Source: Zestomonas carbonaria (lineage in GTDB: Bacteria > Pseudomonadota > Gammaproteobacteria > Pseudomonadales > Pseudomonadaceae). From it: a stretch of 64,000 bases of DNA. Numbering within the stretch: position 1 is the first letter of the stretch; every line of letters begins with the position of its first letter. The notes under the pieces are model-generated. The model was given only the letters and a program-made list of their open reading frames with translations. It was not told the origin of the DNA and ran no database searches. A program made the translations under genes and the position numbers. Below are positions 1 to 10,499 of this stretch, piece after piece. Where the stretch lies: the NCBI RefSeq assembly GCF_904061905.1, contig NZ_CAJFCI010000045.1, positions 62,001 through 126,000 of the forward strand, in the 5' to 3' direction.

Positions 1-2
1 TC

Positions 3-230
3 GACAAGCGTCACATCGTGCTCGGCGGTGGCCCGGGGCCGGCCTACCTAGTCGAGTTCCCCACGCCGTGCCGCAACCTGGCGTTCAACAACCGTATCGC
101 CTACAGCACCACGGCTGGAGCGCTGACCCGCCTGGACAAGATCGTCTCCACCGACGCCGGCGGCTTTCCGGAGCATTGCCTGATCGGCGAGATCTACCGG
201 CTGGACCGGGTGAAGAAGGCCAAGGAGTGA
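3..230 (+). CDS. 3' end of a hypothetical protein (possibly DUF6491-like)
   Basis: The window opens inside this gene. An open frame runs from base 3 to the TGA at 228-230 and gives 75 residues with no start needed. The tail contains C-R-N-L-A-F-N-N and ends in CLIGEIYRL followed by a basic stretch. Two cysteines, one near the middle and one near the end, resemble small secreted or lipoprotein families with a conserved Cys pair such as DUF6491, but this is a weak recollection. It is convergent with the downstream peptidase gene, with 3 bases between the stop codons. The N-terminus and any signal peptide lie outside the window. Confidence 0.55.
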   Translation, partial: DKRHIVLGGGPGPAYLVEFPTPCRNLAFNNRIAYSTTAGALTRLDKIVSTDAGGFPEHCLIGEIYRLDRVKKAKE

Positions 231-233
231 GTC

Positions 234-1052
234 TCAGGGCTCGAACGCGCCGATGAAGATCGCCGGGTCGACCCGGGCGTCGTTCAGGCTGACGTTCCAG
301 TGCATGTGCGGCCCCGTGGCGCGCCCGGTGGCGCCGACCCGGCCGACCACGCCGCCGCGCGGCAGTTGCTGGCCGAGTTGCACATCCACCTTGGACAGGT
401 GGCAGAACATGCTGATCAGCCCCTGGCCGTGGTCGACGAATACCGTCCTGCCGTTGAAGAAATAGTCGCCAATCAGGATCACCTTGCCGGCCGCCGGCGA
501 CTTGATCGGCGTGCCGGCGGGCACGGCGAAGTCGAGGCCGGCGTGCGGGTTGCGTTCCTCGCCGTTGAAGAAGCGGCGCACGCCGAAACGGCTGGACAGC
601 GGGCCGTTCACCGGCTTGTCGAACAACAGGTTGCTCGGCGTACCGGGGCTGAAGAGACGGTAGGCGCTGGTCTGCTCGGCCAGTTCGCGCTCGATGCGCT
701 TGAGGTTGGCCGGGCTCGGGTTGACCTGCTCCTTGTTCTTCAGGGTGATGTGCTGTTCCTTGTAGCGCTTGGCGCCGACCGTGAAGCTCAGTTGGCGGCC
801 GTCCGCCTCCAGCGTCTGGCTACCCGGCTTGATGCTCAGCGGGATGCCGACCACCGCGATCCAGCGCTTGCCGTCCTCCTTGACCACCAGCACCGGCTTG
901 CCCTGGTAGCGCGCCTTGGGAGCGACCGGGCCGTCGCCGAGTGGCACCACGGCGACGCCACCGGGTACCGGCTTGTCCAGCAGGCGGGTGAGGAAGCCTT
1001 CGGCATGGGCGGGGAGGGCGAGGCAGAGCAGCAGGGTGGCGAGCAGGCGCAT
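234..1052 (-). CDS. Secreted M23 family metallopeptidase
   Basis: A 272-residue peptidase predicted to cleave peptidoglycan peptides in the periplasm. The chosen start gives a signal peptide (MRLLATLLLCLALPAHA, cut after the last A); a longer upstream frame has no such feature and is GC-rich read-through. The C-terminal LytM/M23 domain spans about residues 145-265. It holds the metal motif H170-x3-D174, His218, and the H249-x-H251 pair, so the zinc site looks complete. The N-terminal 130 residues resemble the beta-rich domain seen before M23 in pseudomonad relatives. It is the last gene of the leftward group after xseA, separated by 224 bp that includes an inverted repeat. Confidence 0.85.
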   Translation of the reverse strand: MRLLATLLLCLALPAHAEGFLTRLLDKPVPGGVAVVPLGDGPVAPKARYQGKPVLVVKEDGKRWIAVVGIPLSIKPGSQTLEADGRQLSFTVGAKRYKEQHITLKNKEQVNPSPANLKRIERELAEQTSAYRLFSPGTPSNLLFDKPVNGPLSSRFGVRRFFNGEERNPHAGLDFAVPAGTPIKSPAAGKVILIGDYFFNGRTVFVDHGQGLISMFCHLSKVDVQLGQQLPRGGVVGRVGATGRATGPHMHWNVSLNDARVDPAIFIGAFEP

Positions 1053-1194
1053 GGGGATATCCGGTTGGGGGACGCGGTTAGATACCGTTTTGTGCGTGGC
1101 TGGGCAAGTTTGGTGGTTGGAGGCGGTCGCGTTTCTTCTCCCAGGGGAAGAGGGTGTTGTCCGTGCCTCGTGCCGAATCCGCAACGCAGGGCAG

Positions 1195-1234
1195 CCCCCT
1201 CTCCCATCGGGAGAGGGCTGGGGTGAGGGGCGGA
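1195..1234. repeat. Interspersed inverted repeat, CCCTCTCCC/GGGAGAGGG family
   Basis: A hairpin of CCCTCTCCC and GGGAGAGGG around a short loop, followed by a CTGGGGTGAGGGGCGG tail. Relatives occur at 36124-36170, 55342-55387 and 63936-63986. All are in gaps between genes, as expected for chromosomal interspersed repeats. Confidence 0.75.
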
Positions 1235-1276
1235 CTTGATAACTGCACCTTACGTTTACCCATGCCCTGTAACGGT

Positions 1277-2656
1277 CTAATCGAGCAGCGACAGCGTCAC
1301 CGGCTCCAGGTGATTGTCCTCCACCCGCACCGTCAGTTCCCCTTCGCCGAGCTTCGCACTGAGCTTCTGGCCCGGATGCGCCTGCGCGGCGCTGCGGATC
1401 GCCTGGCCGCGTTCGTCGAGCAGGATGCTGTAGCCACGGCCAAGGGTCGCCAGCGGGCTGACCAGGTGGAGATTCTGTGCCAGCCCTTCGAGGCGTTGGC
1501 GCTGCTGGCGCAGTTGCATTTGTGCGGCGCGCGGCAGGCGCGTGGCCAGGGCGTCCAGGCGCTGGCGCAGCAGGCCGAGCAGGCGGCCGGGATGCTGGGC
1601 GGCGAGCCGGGCGTCCAGGCGGGCAAGTTGTTCCTGGCGGGCGCTCAGGCGCTGCTGGAAGGCGCGGCGCAGGCGCAGGTCGAGATCGTCGAGGCGCTGG
1701 GCGTGCTGGCGCAGGCGCTCGCCGGGATGGCGCAGGCGCCGGGTCGTGCCTTCCAGGCGCAGGCGCTCGCGGGCCAGATGGTCGCGCATGCGCAGCAGCA
1801 GGCGGCGCTTCAGGCTGTCCAGGCGCTGTTGCAGGTCGGAGTTGTCCGGCGCCAGCAGTTCGGCGGCGGCCGAAGGCGTCGGTGCGCGCACGTCGGCGAC
1901 GAAGTCGCTGATCGACACATCGGTCTCGTGACCGACCGCGCTGATGATCGGCGTCCGGCAGGCGGCCACGGCTCGCGCCACCGCTTCCTCGTTGAAGCAC
2001 CAGAGGTCCTCCAGCGAGCCGCCGCCACGGGCCAGGATCAGCGCGTCGAAGCCGCCTGCGTCGGCCAGTTGCAGGGCGCGGACGATCTGAGCGGTGGCCT
2101 CGCGGCCCTGCACGGCGGTGGGGATCAGGGTCAGCCGTACCTGCGGGGCGCGACGGCGGAACACGCTGATGATGTCGCGGATCACCGCGCCGGTGGGCGA
2201 GCTGACGATGCCGATGCGCTGCGGGTGGGCGGGCAGCGCCTGCTTGCGTTCGGTGGCGAACAGGCCCTCGGCGGCCAGTTTTTCCTTCAGCGCCTCGAAC
2301 GCCAGGCGCAGGGCGCCGTCACCGGCCGGCTCGACATTGTCGAGGATCAACTGGAAGTCGCCGCGCCCTTCGAACAGCGAGACCTTGCCGCGCACCCGCA
2401 CCGCCAGGCCGTCCTTGAGCGCCTGGCGCACCCGCGTGGCGTGCTGGCGGAACAGCGCGCAGCGCACCTGGGCCTGGCTGTCCTTGAGGGTGAAATAGAT
2501 GTGCCCGGAGGCCGGGCGGGCGAGGTTGGAAATCTCGCCCTCCACCCACACCTGGGCGAACACGTCCTCCAGCAGCAGGCGGGCGCGGCCGTTTAGCTGG
2601 CTGACGCTGAGGACTTCGCGGTCGAGCCCCAGGCGGGCGAAGGGATCGTTGAGCAT
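1277..2656 (-). CDS. xseA: Exodeoxyribonuclease VII large subunit
   Basis: XseA, 459 residues, the normal length. With XseB it forms exonuclease VII, which degrades single-stranded DNA from both ends in the cytoplasm. The N-terminal OB-fold domain (about residues 15-110, with VWVEGEISNLARPASGHIYF) is followed by the catalytic exonuclease VII large-subunit domain and a long, Arg/Leu-rich coiled coil (about residues 260-390). The start lies 15 bp downstream of the yggL stop, so the two genes are probably co-transcribed. The long open frames on the other strand here are by-products of GC-rich third positions. Confidence 0.97.
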   Translation of the reverse strand: MLNDPFARLGLDREVLSVSQLNGRARLLLEDVFAQVWVEGEISNLARPASGHIYFTLKDSQAQVRCALFRQHATRVRQALKDGLAVRVRGKVSLFEGRGDFQLILDNVEPAGDGALRLAFEALKEKLAAEGLFATERKQALPAHPQRIGIVSSPTGAVIRDIISVFRRRAPQVRLTLIPTAVQGREATAQIVRALQLADAGGFDALILARGGGSLEDLWCFNEEAVARAVAACRTPIISAVGHETDVSISDFVADVRAPTPSAAAELLAPDNSDLQQRLDSLKRRLLLRMRDHLARERLRLEGTTRRLRHPGERLRQHAQRLDDLDLRLRRAFQQRLSARQEQLARLDARLAAQHPGRLLGLLRQRLDALATRLPRAAQMQLRQQRQRLEGLAQNLHLVSPLATLGRGYSILLDERGQAIRSAAQAHPGQKLSAKLGEGELTVRVEDNHLEPVTLSLLD

Positions 2657-2671
2657 GCGTGGCCCGCCGGG

Positions 2672-4686
<2,015 letters not shown>

Positions 4687-4703
4687 GCTGCGCTCTGCCG
4701 ACT

Positions 4704-4779
4704 AGCTGCAAGCCTCAAGCTGCAAGCGACAAGCCGACGCCGTTCCTACTTGCGGCTTGAAGCTTGTGGTTTGCAGCTC
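4704..4779. repeat. Inverted repeat between guaB and guaA
   Basis: An imperfect inverted repeat built from GCTGCAAGC/CAAGC and GCTTGAAGCTTGTGGTTTGCAGC arms. The same AAGCTTGTGG-TTGAAGCTTGC element occurs with perfect 17-bp arms at 37148-37224. In both places it sits between genes and could fold in RNA. Confidence 0.65.
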
Positions 4780-4804
4780 AACTTTCTCCAGCGAGAGCCC
4801 CAGC

Positions 4805-6385
4805 ATGTCCCACCCCGATATCCACGCCCACCGCATCCTGATCCTCGACTTCGGCTCCCAGTACACTCAGTTGATCGCCCGCCGCGTGCGCGAGATCGGC
4901 GTGTACTGCGAGCTGCACCCGTTCGACATGAGCGATGACGACATCCGCGCCTTCGCTCCGCGCGGCATCATCCTCGCCGGCGGGCCGGAGTCGGTGCACG
5001 AGGCCGACAGCCCGCGCGCGCCGCAGGCGGTGTTCGACCTCGGCGTGCCGCTGCTGGGCATCTGCTATGGCATGCAGACCATGGCCGAGCAGCTAGGCGG
5101 CAAGGTCGAGGGTTCCAGCCTGCGCGAGTTCGGCTATGCGCGCGTCGACGTGGTCGGCAAGAGCCGCCTGCTCGACGGCATCGAGGATCACGTGGACGCC
5201 GACGGTGTGCTCGGTCTCGATGTGTGGATGAGCCACGGCGACAAGGTCACCGGGTTGCCGGAAGGTTTCCACATCCTCGCCAGCACCCCGAGCTGCCCGA
5301 TCGGCGCCATGGCCGACGATGCGCGTGGCTACTACGGCGTGCAGTTCCACCCGGAAGTCACCCACACCAAGCAGGGCGGCCGCATCCTCTCGCGCTTCGT
5401 GCTGGACATCTGCGGTTGCGCGGCGCTGTGGACGCCGTCCAACATCGTCGAGGACGCCATCGCCCAGGTGCGCGCCCAGGTCGGTTCGGCCAACGTGCTG
5501 CTCGGCCTGTCCGGCGGCGTGGATTCCTCGGTGGTTGCCGCGCTGCTGCACCGGGCCATCGGCGACCAACTGACCTGCGTGTTCGTCGACAACGGTCTGC
5601 TGCGCCTGCACGAAGGCGACCAGGTGATGGCCATGTTCGCCGAGAACATGGGTGTCAAGGTGATCCGTGCCGACGCCGAGGCGCAGTTCCTCACCAACCT
5701 CGAAGGCGAGGCGGACCCGGAGAAGAAGCGCAAGATCATCGGCCGCACCTTCATCGACGTGTTCGATGCCGAAGCCAGCAAGCTGGACAACATCCAGTTC
5801 CTCGCCCAGGGCACCATCTACCCGGACGTGATCGAATCGGCCGGCGCGAAGAGCGGCAAGGCCCACGTGATCAAGTCGCACCACAACGTCGGCGGCCTGC
5901 CGGAAGAGATGAACCTCAAGCTGGTCGAACCGCTGCGCGAGCTGTTCAAGGACGAAGTGCGCAAGATCGGCCTGGAACTGGGCCTGCCCTACGACATGGT
6001 CTACCGCCACCCGTTCCCCGGCCCGGGCCTCGGTGTGCGCATCCTCGGCGAGGTGAAGAAGGAGTACGCCGACCTGCTGCGCCGTGCCGACCACATCTTC
6101 ATCGAGGAGCTGCGCAAGGCCGACTGGTACCACAAGGTGAGCCAGGCCTTCGTGGTGTTCCAGCCGGTGAAATCGGTCGGCGTGGTCGGCGACGGCCGCC
6201 GCTACGCCTGGGTCGTCGCCCTGCGCGCGGTGGAAACCGTGGACTTCATGACCGCCCGCTGGGCGCACCTGCCCTACGAGCTGCTGGAAACCGTCAGCAG
6301 CCGGATCATCAACGAAATCGACGGCATCTCCCGCGTCACCTACGACGTGTCGAGCAAGCCGCCTGCCACCATCGAGTGGGAGTGA
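4805..6385 (+). CDS. guaA: GMP synthase, glutamine-hydrolysing
   Basis: GuaA, 526 residues, full length. It converts XMP, ATP and glutamine to GMP. The start [20 protein letters not shown] is preferred; an upstream extension runs through the intergenic repeat. The class I amidotransferase domain has the nucleophile elbow GICYG at Cys87. The ATP-pyrophosphatase P-loop is GLSGGVDSS, and the C-terminal dimerisation domain ends PPATIEWE. The last codons, GAG TGG GAG TGA, form the integration target of the adjoining element. Insertion leaves the coding sequence intact because the left junction restores the 3' end. Confidence 0.98.
   Translation: MSHPDIHAHRILILDFGSQYTQLIARRVREIGVYCELHPFDMSDDDIRAFAPRGIILAGGPESVHEADSPRAPQAVFDLGVPLLGICYGMQTMAEQLGGKVEGSSLREFGYARVDVVGKSRLLDGIEDHVDADGVLGLDVWMSHGDKVTGLPEGFHILASTPSCPIGAMADDARGYYGVQFHPEVTHTKQGGRILSRFVLDICGCAALWTPSNIVEDAIAQVRAQVGSANVLLGLSGGVDSSVVAALLHRAIGDQLTCVFVDNGLLRLHEGDQVMAMFAENMGVKVIRADAEAQFLTNLEGEADPEKKRKIIGRTFIDVFDAEASKLDNIQFLAQGTIYPDVIESAGAKSGKAHVIKSHHNVGGLPEEMNLKLVEPLRELFKDEVRKIGLELGLPYDMVYRHPFPGPGLGVRILGEVKKEYADLLRRADHIFIEELRKADWYHKVSQAFVVFQPVKSVGVVGDGRRYAWVVALRAVETVDFMTARWAHLPYELLETVSSRIINEIDGISRVTYDVSSKPPATIEWE
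6374..6380 (+). other. attL core in the guaA 3' end
   Basis: GAGTGGG at the end of guaA, followed by AGTGATT with the guaA stop codon. The 3' end of guaA is a known integration site for genomic islands. The only matching copy seen on the far side is at 28225-28231, so the crossover core may be as short as these 7 bp. Confidence 0.6.
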
Positions 6386-6692
6386 TTCGGCGTCTGGCAC
6401 CGGTTGGCATCTAGTAGCACGAAAGCACACCTAAGCCCGCGTCATTGCGGGCTTTTTTGTGATCTCGTTCGGCACCGCCTGGCAACATTTGGCATCGCCA
6501 AGCACCGTTTTTTCATGGCATGATGGATGGCATTGAATGCTTCTATGCCATGAGAAGTCGCCGATACCATGCAACCACCTTGCGAATGTTCATGGTATCG
6601 AATTTGCGTAACACGATGATTTAATGGATGTTTTACGCCAGGGCGGGCCGGTCTTCGGATCATGGTATTTGAGCTGAATCAGGGCGAGAACC
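6386..6692. other. Left end of the island, no gene; terminator and short repeats
   Basis: 307 bp between guaA and the integrase gene. It holds a terminator hairpin (6433-6459) and several short TTGGCA/TGGCAC-like repeats (near 6396-6410 and 6466-6506) that could be arm-type sites for the integrase. An AT-richer tract leads to the int start. No convincing gene is visible; a 73-codon frame on the minus strand lacks family features. Confidence 0.5.
6433..6459 (+). terminator. Rho-independent terminator downstream of guaA, inside the island
   Basis: AAGCCCGC (6433-6440), loop GTCATT, GCGGGCTT (6447-6454), then a T run. An 8-bp stem plus U tract fits an intrinsic terminator. It would end the guaBA transcript now that the native hairpin (28242-28265) has been displaced. 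Confidence 0.75.
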
Positions 6693-7895
6693 ATGTTGAC
6701 CGATACCAAGCTGCGCAACCTCAAGCCGAAGGACAAGCTCTACAAGGTGAATGACCGTGACGGCCTCTATGTAGCCGTCACGGCCGCCGGAGCGATCTCG
6801 TTCCGCTACAACTACTCGATCCACGGTAGGCAGGAGACCATCACCTTCGGCCGCTACGGTGTCGGCGGGATCACCCTGGCGGAAGCCCGCGAGCGGTTGG
6901 GCGAGGCCAAGAAGATGATCGCGGCCGGGAAGTCGCCGGCCAAGGAAAAGGCGCGGGACAAGGCCCGCGTCAAGGACGCGGAGACGTTCGGGGCCTGGGC
7001 GGAAAAGTGGCTGCGCGGCTACCAGATGGCCGACTCCACCCGCGACATGCGCCGCTCGGTCTACGAGCGCGAGCTGAAGCCAAAGTTCGGCAATCAGAAG
7101 CTGGTGGAGATCACCCACGAAGACCTGCGCGCGCTGACCGATGCCATCGTCGAGCGCGGCGCGCCGGCGACGGCCGTGCATGTCCGCGAGGTGGTGCTCC
7201 AGGTCTTTCGCTGGGCCATCGAGCGCGGCCAGAAGGTCGAGAACCCGGCCGAGCTGGTGCGCCCGACGACCATTGCCAAGTTCGAGCCGCGCGACCGAGC
7301 GCTGACGCCCGACGAGATCGGCCTGATGTACCAGTACATGGAGCGCATCGGCACAGCGCCATCCATTCGGGCGGCGGCCAAGCTGCTGCTGTTGACGATG
7401 GTGCGCAAGAGCGAGCTGACCAACGCGACCTGGAGCGAGATCAATTTCAGCGACGCGCTTTGGACGATCCCGAAGGAGCGGATGAAGCGGCGCAATCCGC
7501 ATCTGGTGTTCCTGTCCCGGCAGGCGCTGGACATCTTCATTGCCCTGAAAACCTTCGCGGGGGGATCGGACTACGTGCTTCCGTCGCGGTATGACTCGGA
7601 CTTACCGATGAGCAGCGCCACGCTCAACCAGGTGCTGACGCTGACGTATCGGCTGGCGCAGAAGGAAGGGAAGTCGCTCGCCAAGTTCGGGCCGCATGAC
7701 TTGCGGCGCACGGCCAGTACGTTGCTGCATGAGGCCGGCTACAACACGGACTGGATCGAGAAGTGCCTGGCGCACGAACAGCGGGGCGTCAGGGCCGTCT
7801 ACAACAAGGCCGAGTACCGCGAGCAGCGCACGGCGATGTTGCAGGACTGGGCGGACATGATCGATGAATGGACGCTGAGACGGCCGAAGGCGTAA
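6693..7895 (+). CDS. int: Site-specific tyrosine integrase (guaA type)
   Basis: A 400-residue phage/ICE-type tyrosine recombinase that should catalyse integration into and excision from the guaA 3' end. The N-terminal 90 residues (MLTDTKLRNLKPKDKLYKVN, DGLYVAV, TFGRYG) form the DUF4102 arm-DNA-binding domain. A SAM-like core-binding domain follows at about 105-185, and the catalytic domain at about 205-390. The active-site set is visible: Arg238 (MVRKSEL), H335-x2-R338 (HDLRR), His361 and Tyr370 (RAVYNKAEY). It is the first gene inside the left end and reads into the element, as is usual for integrases that use a gene 3' end. Confidence 0.95.
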   Translation: MLTDTKLRNLKPKDKLYKVNDRDGLYVAVTAAGAISFRYNYSIHGRQETITFGRYGVGGITLAEARERLGEAKKMIAAGKSPAKEKARDKARVKDAETFGAWAEKWLRGYQMADSTRDMRRSVYERELKPKFGNQKLVEITHEDLRALTDAIVERGAPATAVHVREVVLQVFRWAIERGQKVENPAELVRPTTIAKFEPRDRALTPDEIGLMYQYMERIGTAPSIRAAAKLLLLTMVRKSELTNATWSEINFSDALWTIPKERMKRRNPHLVFLSRQALDIFIALKTFAGGSDYVLPSRYDSDLPMSSATLNQVLTLTYRLAQKEGKSLAKFGPHDLRRTASTLLHEAGYNTDWIEKCLAHEQRGVRAVYNKAEYREQRTAMLQDWADMIDEWTLRRPKA

Positions 7896-7896
7896 G

Positions 7897-8232
7897 TCAG
7901 AGGAGGGCGGGTTCAGCAGCGCCGCCCGAGCATCGAGGTGTGGCTTCGCGCGTCATTGACACTTGGGGGGCGCGGCGTTTTAGCGGCCAAAAAGTGGCGG
8001 CTTCGACCGACTGGGTGAAGCCTGGCCGCATCGCCTGAGTGCCCGACGACTTCCGCGCCTCGATCCATTCCTCGACCTCGGCCAAGTCCCAGGCAACGTT
8101 TCGGCTGGTGAGTGCGATCCGGCGCGGAAACTCCCCGCGCTGCTCCATGTTGAAGATCGTGCGCTCAGACAGCGGGATCATTGCCAGTAGCTTCTTCCGA
8201 TTGATGAGCGTCTTGCTTGTCGTTGCCTGCAT
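7897..8232 (-). CDS. AlpA-like excisionase/transcriptional regulator
   Basis: A 111-residue protein with an AlpA/MerR-type winged HTH: TLINRKKLLAMIPLSERTIF, then MEQRGEFPRRIAL and WDLAEVEEWIEARK. AlpA proteins commonly act as excisionases or activators of integrase genes in islands. The ATG at 8232 is chosen because AAGAGG precedes it at normal spacing; a GTG 21 bases upstream lacks this. It is convergent with int, with stop codons 1 bp apart. The C-terminal 30 residues are encoded by a stretch containing a TrfA-like iteron and a KorB-like operator, so this tail may be acquired rather than functional. It lies downstream of the HTH regulator on the same strand. Confidence 0.75.
   Translation of the reverse strand: MQATTSKTLINRKKLLAMIPLSERTIFNMEQRGEFPRRIALTSRNVAWDLAEVEEWIEARKSSGTQAMRPGFTQSVEAATFWPLKRRAPQVSMTREATPRCSGGAAEPALL
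7957..7991 (+). promoter_or_regulatory. TrfA-type iteron plus KorB-type operator, left copy
   Basis: TGACACTTGGGGGGCGC (7957-7973) differs by one base from the IncP-1 oriV iteron TGACACTTGAGGGGCGC as I remember it. Five bases later, TTTAGCGGCCAAA (7979-7991) differs by one base from the KorB operator TTTAGCSGCTAAA. The same pair, with the same 5-bp spacing, occurs inverted at 11560-11594. This copy lies inside the 3' part of the AlpA-like gene and is the more degenerate one. Confidence 0.65.
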
Positions 8233-8311
8233 CCCCTGGCCTCTTTCAGTCACTTGCGAACATGTGCCTGATGGTGCCTGGCAATGCGGATTGTTTCGTC
8301 CTATTAGTTGG

Positions 8312-9301
8312 TCAATTAGGTTGACGCCGTGAGCGCGGCTTTGTACTCAAGCGGAACATCGCGGGGATCGCCGCCAGCGCCTTCGATACCGCTTGGCGCT
8401 CGATGCCGAGCTTTCGCGCAATCTCCGACTGATTGAGTCCAGACCGCTGGAGCATCAGCATCTGCTTTTTGCGATCCGATAGCTTCGAGTCCACCATCAG
8501 CCGTGCTTGATTGCGCAGCTCTGCCTTGTCCGCCGGCTGTAAGGTCTGGCCTGCGACATAGTGGAAGAAGTAGCTGTCAACCAGTTGATCGCCCGATTTC
8601 ACTTGGGCAGTGGCCGGCTTCGCGCATTGCTGGTTGAGTCTCGCCAGTTCGAGGTCGAATTGCGCGAGGGATCGCCTTGCTTGTCTGTAGACAGGGTTCC
8701 ATGCGCCGCTCGGCAATTTAGGCCGGTGATCCAGGCAATACAGGCTGCTTAGTCGAAGCTTTTCCTCTGGATCGTCCGCCTTCGGATCATCGCTCCCGCC
8801 GGCGAATGAGGTCAGCTCGGCGAGTGATCCGCAGAACCGGCAGAACCCCTGGAGGCGTTCGCCATTCAGTCGGGTGTCGCGCACCTTTGACTTCGTCGGC
8901 CGTTTGCAGGCGCAGTTCCATACAAGCCCGATCAACGATTCGAGTGTTGCAACAAACCGCCGATCTCTTGGCGTCTGCCTATCCTCCGTTTTGATGAACT
9001 GGCGCAGCAACTGCCGCTGCATGCGAACCATCGCATCAAGTCCAACCAGTCGAATGATTCCGCTGAAGCTCACCCCTGTTCCTGCTCCGGGGATATGGCC
9101 CAAGTAGCGTTGTGGCAGCGTCGCCGTGTACGCAGCCACGGCGGGGTCAATGAGTTCCTGTAACAGCCCAACGATGGGGTAGCGCCGCGAGGAGGCGGAA
9201 TACGGCCGCCAGCGATCCTCAAACTGCCCGATGGCTTCCGAGACAGTGGGATCGCAGCCTTCCCAGATGACAATGGTTGGATCATTCTTCATGTCAACCA
9301 T
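8312..9301 (-). CDS. Zinc-finger and HTH regulator of the island (unrecognised family)
   Basis: About 329 residues. The first 120 residues are of unknown fold. Cysteines follow in a treble-clef-like pattern: C130-x-C132, C154-x2-C157, and C189-x2-H192. The C-terminus (276-312, KKQMLMLQRSGLNQSEIA, then KLGIERQAVSKAL) is a clear helix-turn-helix of the sigma-region-4/LuxR type. The start is ambiguous: ATG 9301, ATG 9292 or TTG 9310, none with a good ribosome site, so the mRNA may be nearly leaderless. It is divergent from 9384-10499 across a control region whose duplicate precedes traK. I infer that it regulates these promoters and itself; no named family is assigned. Confidence 0.7.
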   Translation of the reverse strand: MVDMKNDPTIVIWEGCDPTVSEAIGQFEDRWRPYSASSRRYPIVGLLQELIDPAVAAYTATLPQRYLGHIPGAGTGVSFSGIIRLVGLDAMVRMQRQLLRQFIKTEDRQTPRDRRFVATLESLIGLVWNCACKRPTKSKVRDTRLNGERLQGFCRFCGSLAELTSFAGGSDDPKADDPEEKLRLSSLYCLDHRPKLPSGAWNPVYRQARRSLAQFDLELARLNQQCAKPATAQVKSGDQLVDSYFFHYVAGQTLQPADKAELRNQARLMVDSKLSDRKKQMLMLQRSGLNQSEIARKLGIERQAVSKALAAIPAMFRLSTKPRSRRQPN

Positions 9302-9383
9302 TTTGGACAACTAATAAGATGTAGGCAACCCCCAATAACGCCTAACCTTCGTAGCAATTCAGTTGATAACGGAGGTTTACGCA
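9291..9383. promoter_or_regulatory. Divergent control region, copy 1
   Basis: Covers the start of the HTH regulator (minus strand) and the leader of 9384-11358 (plus strand). It matches 11985-12077 over about 90 bp: ATGTCAACCATTT at the left end, a TTGG/CAA-TA core, TAACCTTCG, and an exact TTCAGTTGATAACGGAGG plus TTTACG at the right end, which supplies the ribosome site GGAGGT (9371-9376). A related GTTGGTCAATTAGG sequence lies upstream of the AlpA-like gene (about 8303-8325). It is likely a shared promoter/operator module. Confidence 0.7.
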
Positions 9384-9617
9384 ATGACGATAGAAGACAC
9401 GCTACTGCAACGCTTCGGCCCGCTGCTGAGCATGGCACAACTCGCCTCCGTCCTGGATCGATCACCGGATGGCCTGCGGGTCAGCTTGCGCACGACGAGC
9501 GAATGGGCGGGGCGAATCAACAAGGCTCGCTTGAAGATCGGTCGGCGCGTCTACTTTCGAACCTCGCAGATCGCCGAGGTGCTGAGCGACGAATCCCTGT
9601 ACGGAACGGGGAACTGA
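9384..9617 (+). CDS. Small plasmid-type DNA-binding protein
   Basis: 77 residues. FGPLLSMAQLASVLDRSPDG, then LRVSLRT, an arginine-rich middle and IGRRVYFRTSQIAEVL read as a compact winged HTH of the helix_turn_helix_17/AlpA kind found next to plasmid rep genes. The ATG at 9384 is 7 bp after GGAGGT. It is followed 3 bp later by the GTG start of repA, so the two are translationally linked. In IncQ plasmids a small repressor (RepF/RepI type) precedes repA-repC; this gene occupies that position but does not obviously match it by sequence. Confidence 0.65.
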   Translation: MTIEDTLLQRFGPLLSMAQLASVLDRSPDGLRVSLRTTSEWAGRINKARLKIGRRVYFRTSQIAEVLSDESLYGTGN

Positions 9618-9620
9618 GTC

Positions 9621-10499
9621 GTGGCGATTGATGTCCTGGCGGCGTTCGAGTGCGAACCGCCGGTGCTGGACTTCATATGGCCGGGCTTCCTCGCGGGAAC
9701 CGTCGGCGCGCTCGTCGCCCCAGGGGCCACGGGCAAGAGCTTCTGGGCGCTGGAAGCGGCCATGAGCATCGCATGCAGCGTTGCCGGCGGCGACCTCGTG
9801 GGCCTGGCCCCCGCACACACCGGGCGCGTGGTCTATCTGGCCGGGGAAGACCCGCCGCCCGCGCTTGTCCGGCGCATTCACGCCATCGGCCAGCACCTCG
9901 GGCATACAGCCCGCCAAGCCATCGCCGAGAACCTCGTGCTTGAGCCGATCATGGGCAAGCGCCTGAACGTCATGGACGAGGCTCACTTGCGCCGCGTCAT
10001 CGAGTACAGCGCCGGGGCGAGGCTGATCGTGCTGGACACCCTGAGCCGCATCCACGCCCTCGATGAGAACAGCAACGGCAACATGGCCCACCTCGTGGCC
10101 GTGCTGGAGCAGGTCGCGGCTACCACGGGCGCATCCGTGCTCTACCTGCACCACGTCAGCAAAGGAAGCGCCCGCGAAGGGCAGACCGACCAGCAGCAGG
10201 CCGCGCGTGGCGCGTCCGCGCTGATCGACAACGCCAGGTGGTGCGGTTACGTCGCCCGCATGACTGAGGACGAGGCGAAGCGCCTCAGCGACCGCGCCCA
10301 TGACCGGCAACCCATCGGCGATGAGCGGCGCGGCTTCTTCGTGCGTTTCGGCGTCAGCAAGCAGAACTACGACGCCACGCCGCTTGATCGCTGGTACATG
10401 CGGCACGCCGGCGGCGTGCTGGTGCCGGTGGAGCTGTATGAGGCCAGCCGGAATGAGGAAAAGGGACGTGACGGTCGGAGGCGAGGCGATGGCTTTTGA
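9621..10499 (+). CDS. repA: IncQ-type RepA replicative helicase
   Basis: 292 residues, close to RSF1010 RepA (279) and alignable over most of its length. Shared patterns include PPxLD, AGTVGALV-PG--GKS (Walker A, residues 33-40), VYL-GEDPP, LIVLDT (Walker B, 135-140), LHHVSKG (176-182), D-QQQA-RG-S-L-DN-RW, and RRGFFVRFGVSKQNY near the end. RepA is a hexameric 5'-to-3' helicase that opens oriV in IncQ plasmids. The GTG start is 3 bp after the upstream gene, and the end overlaps repC by 11 bp. The Walker and sensor residues all look intact, so an active enzyme is expected. Confidence 0.93.
   Translation: MAIDVLAAFECEPPVLDFIWPGFLAGTVGALVAPGATGKSFWALEAAMSIACSVAGGDLVGLAPAHTGRVVYLAGEDPPPALVRRIHAIGQHLGHTARQAIAENLVLEPIMGKRLNVMDEAHLRRVIEYSAGARLIVLDTLSRIHALDENSNGNMAHLVAVLEQVAATTGASVLYLHHVSKGSAREGQTDQQQAARGASALIDNARWCGYVARMTEDEAKRLSDRAHDRQPIGDERRGFFVRFGVSKQNYDATPLDRWYMRHAGGVLVPVELYEASRNEEKGRDGRRRGDGF

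Noticed and set aside
6442..6663. 73-codon minus-strand frame between guaA and int
   Set aside because: Overlaps the terminator hairpin and has no recognisable domain or ribosome site.
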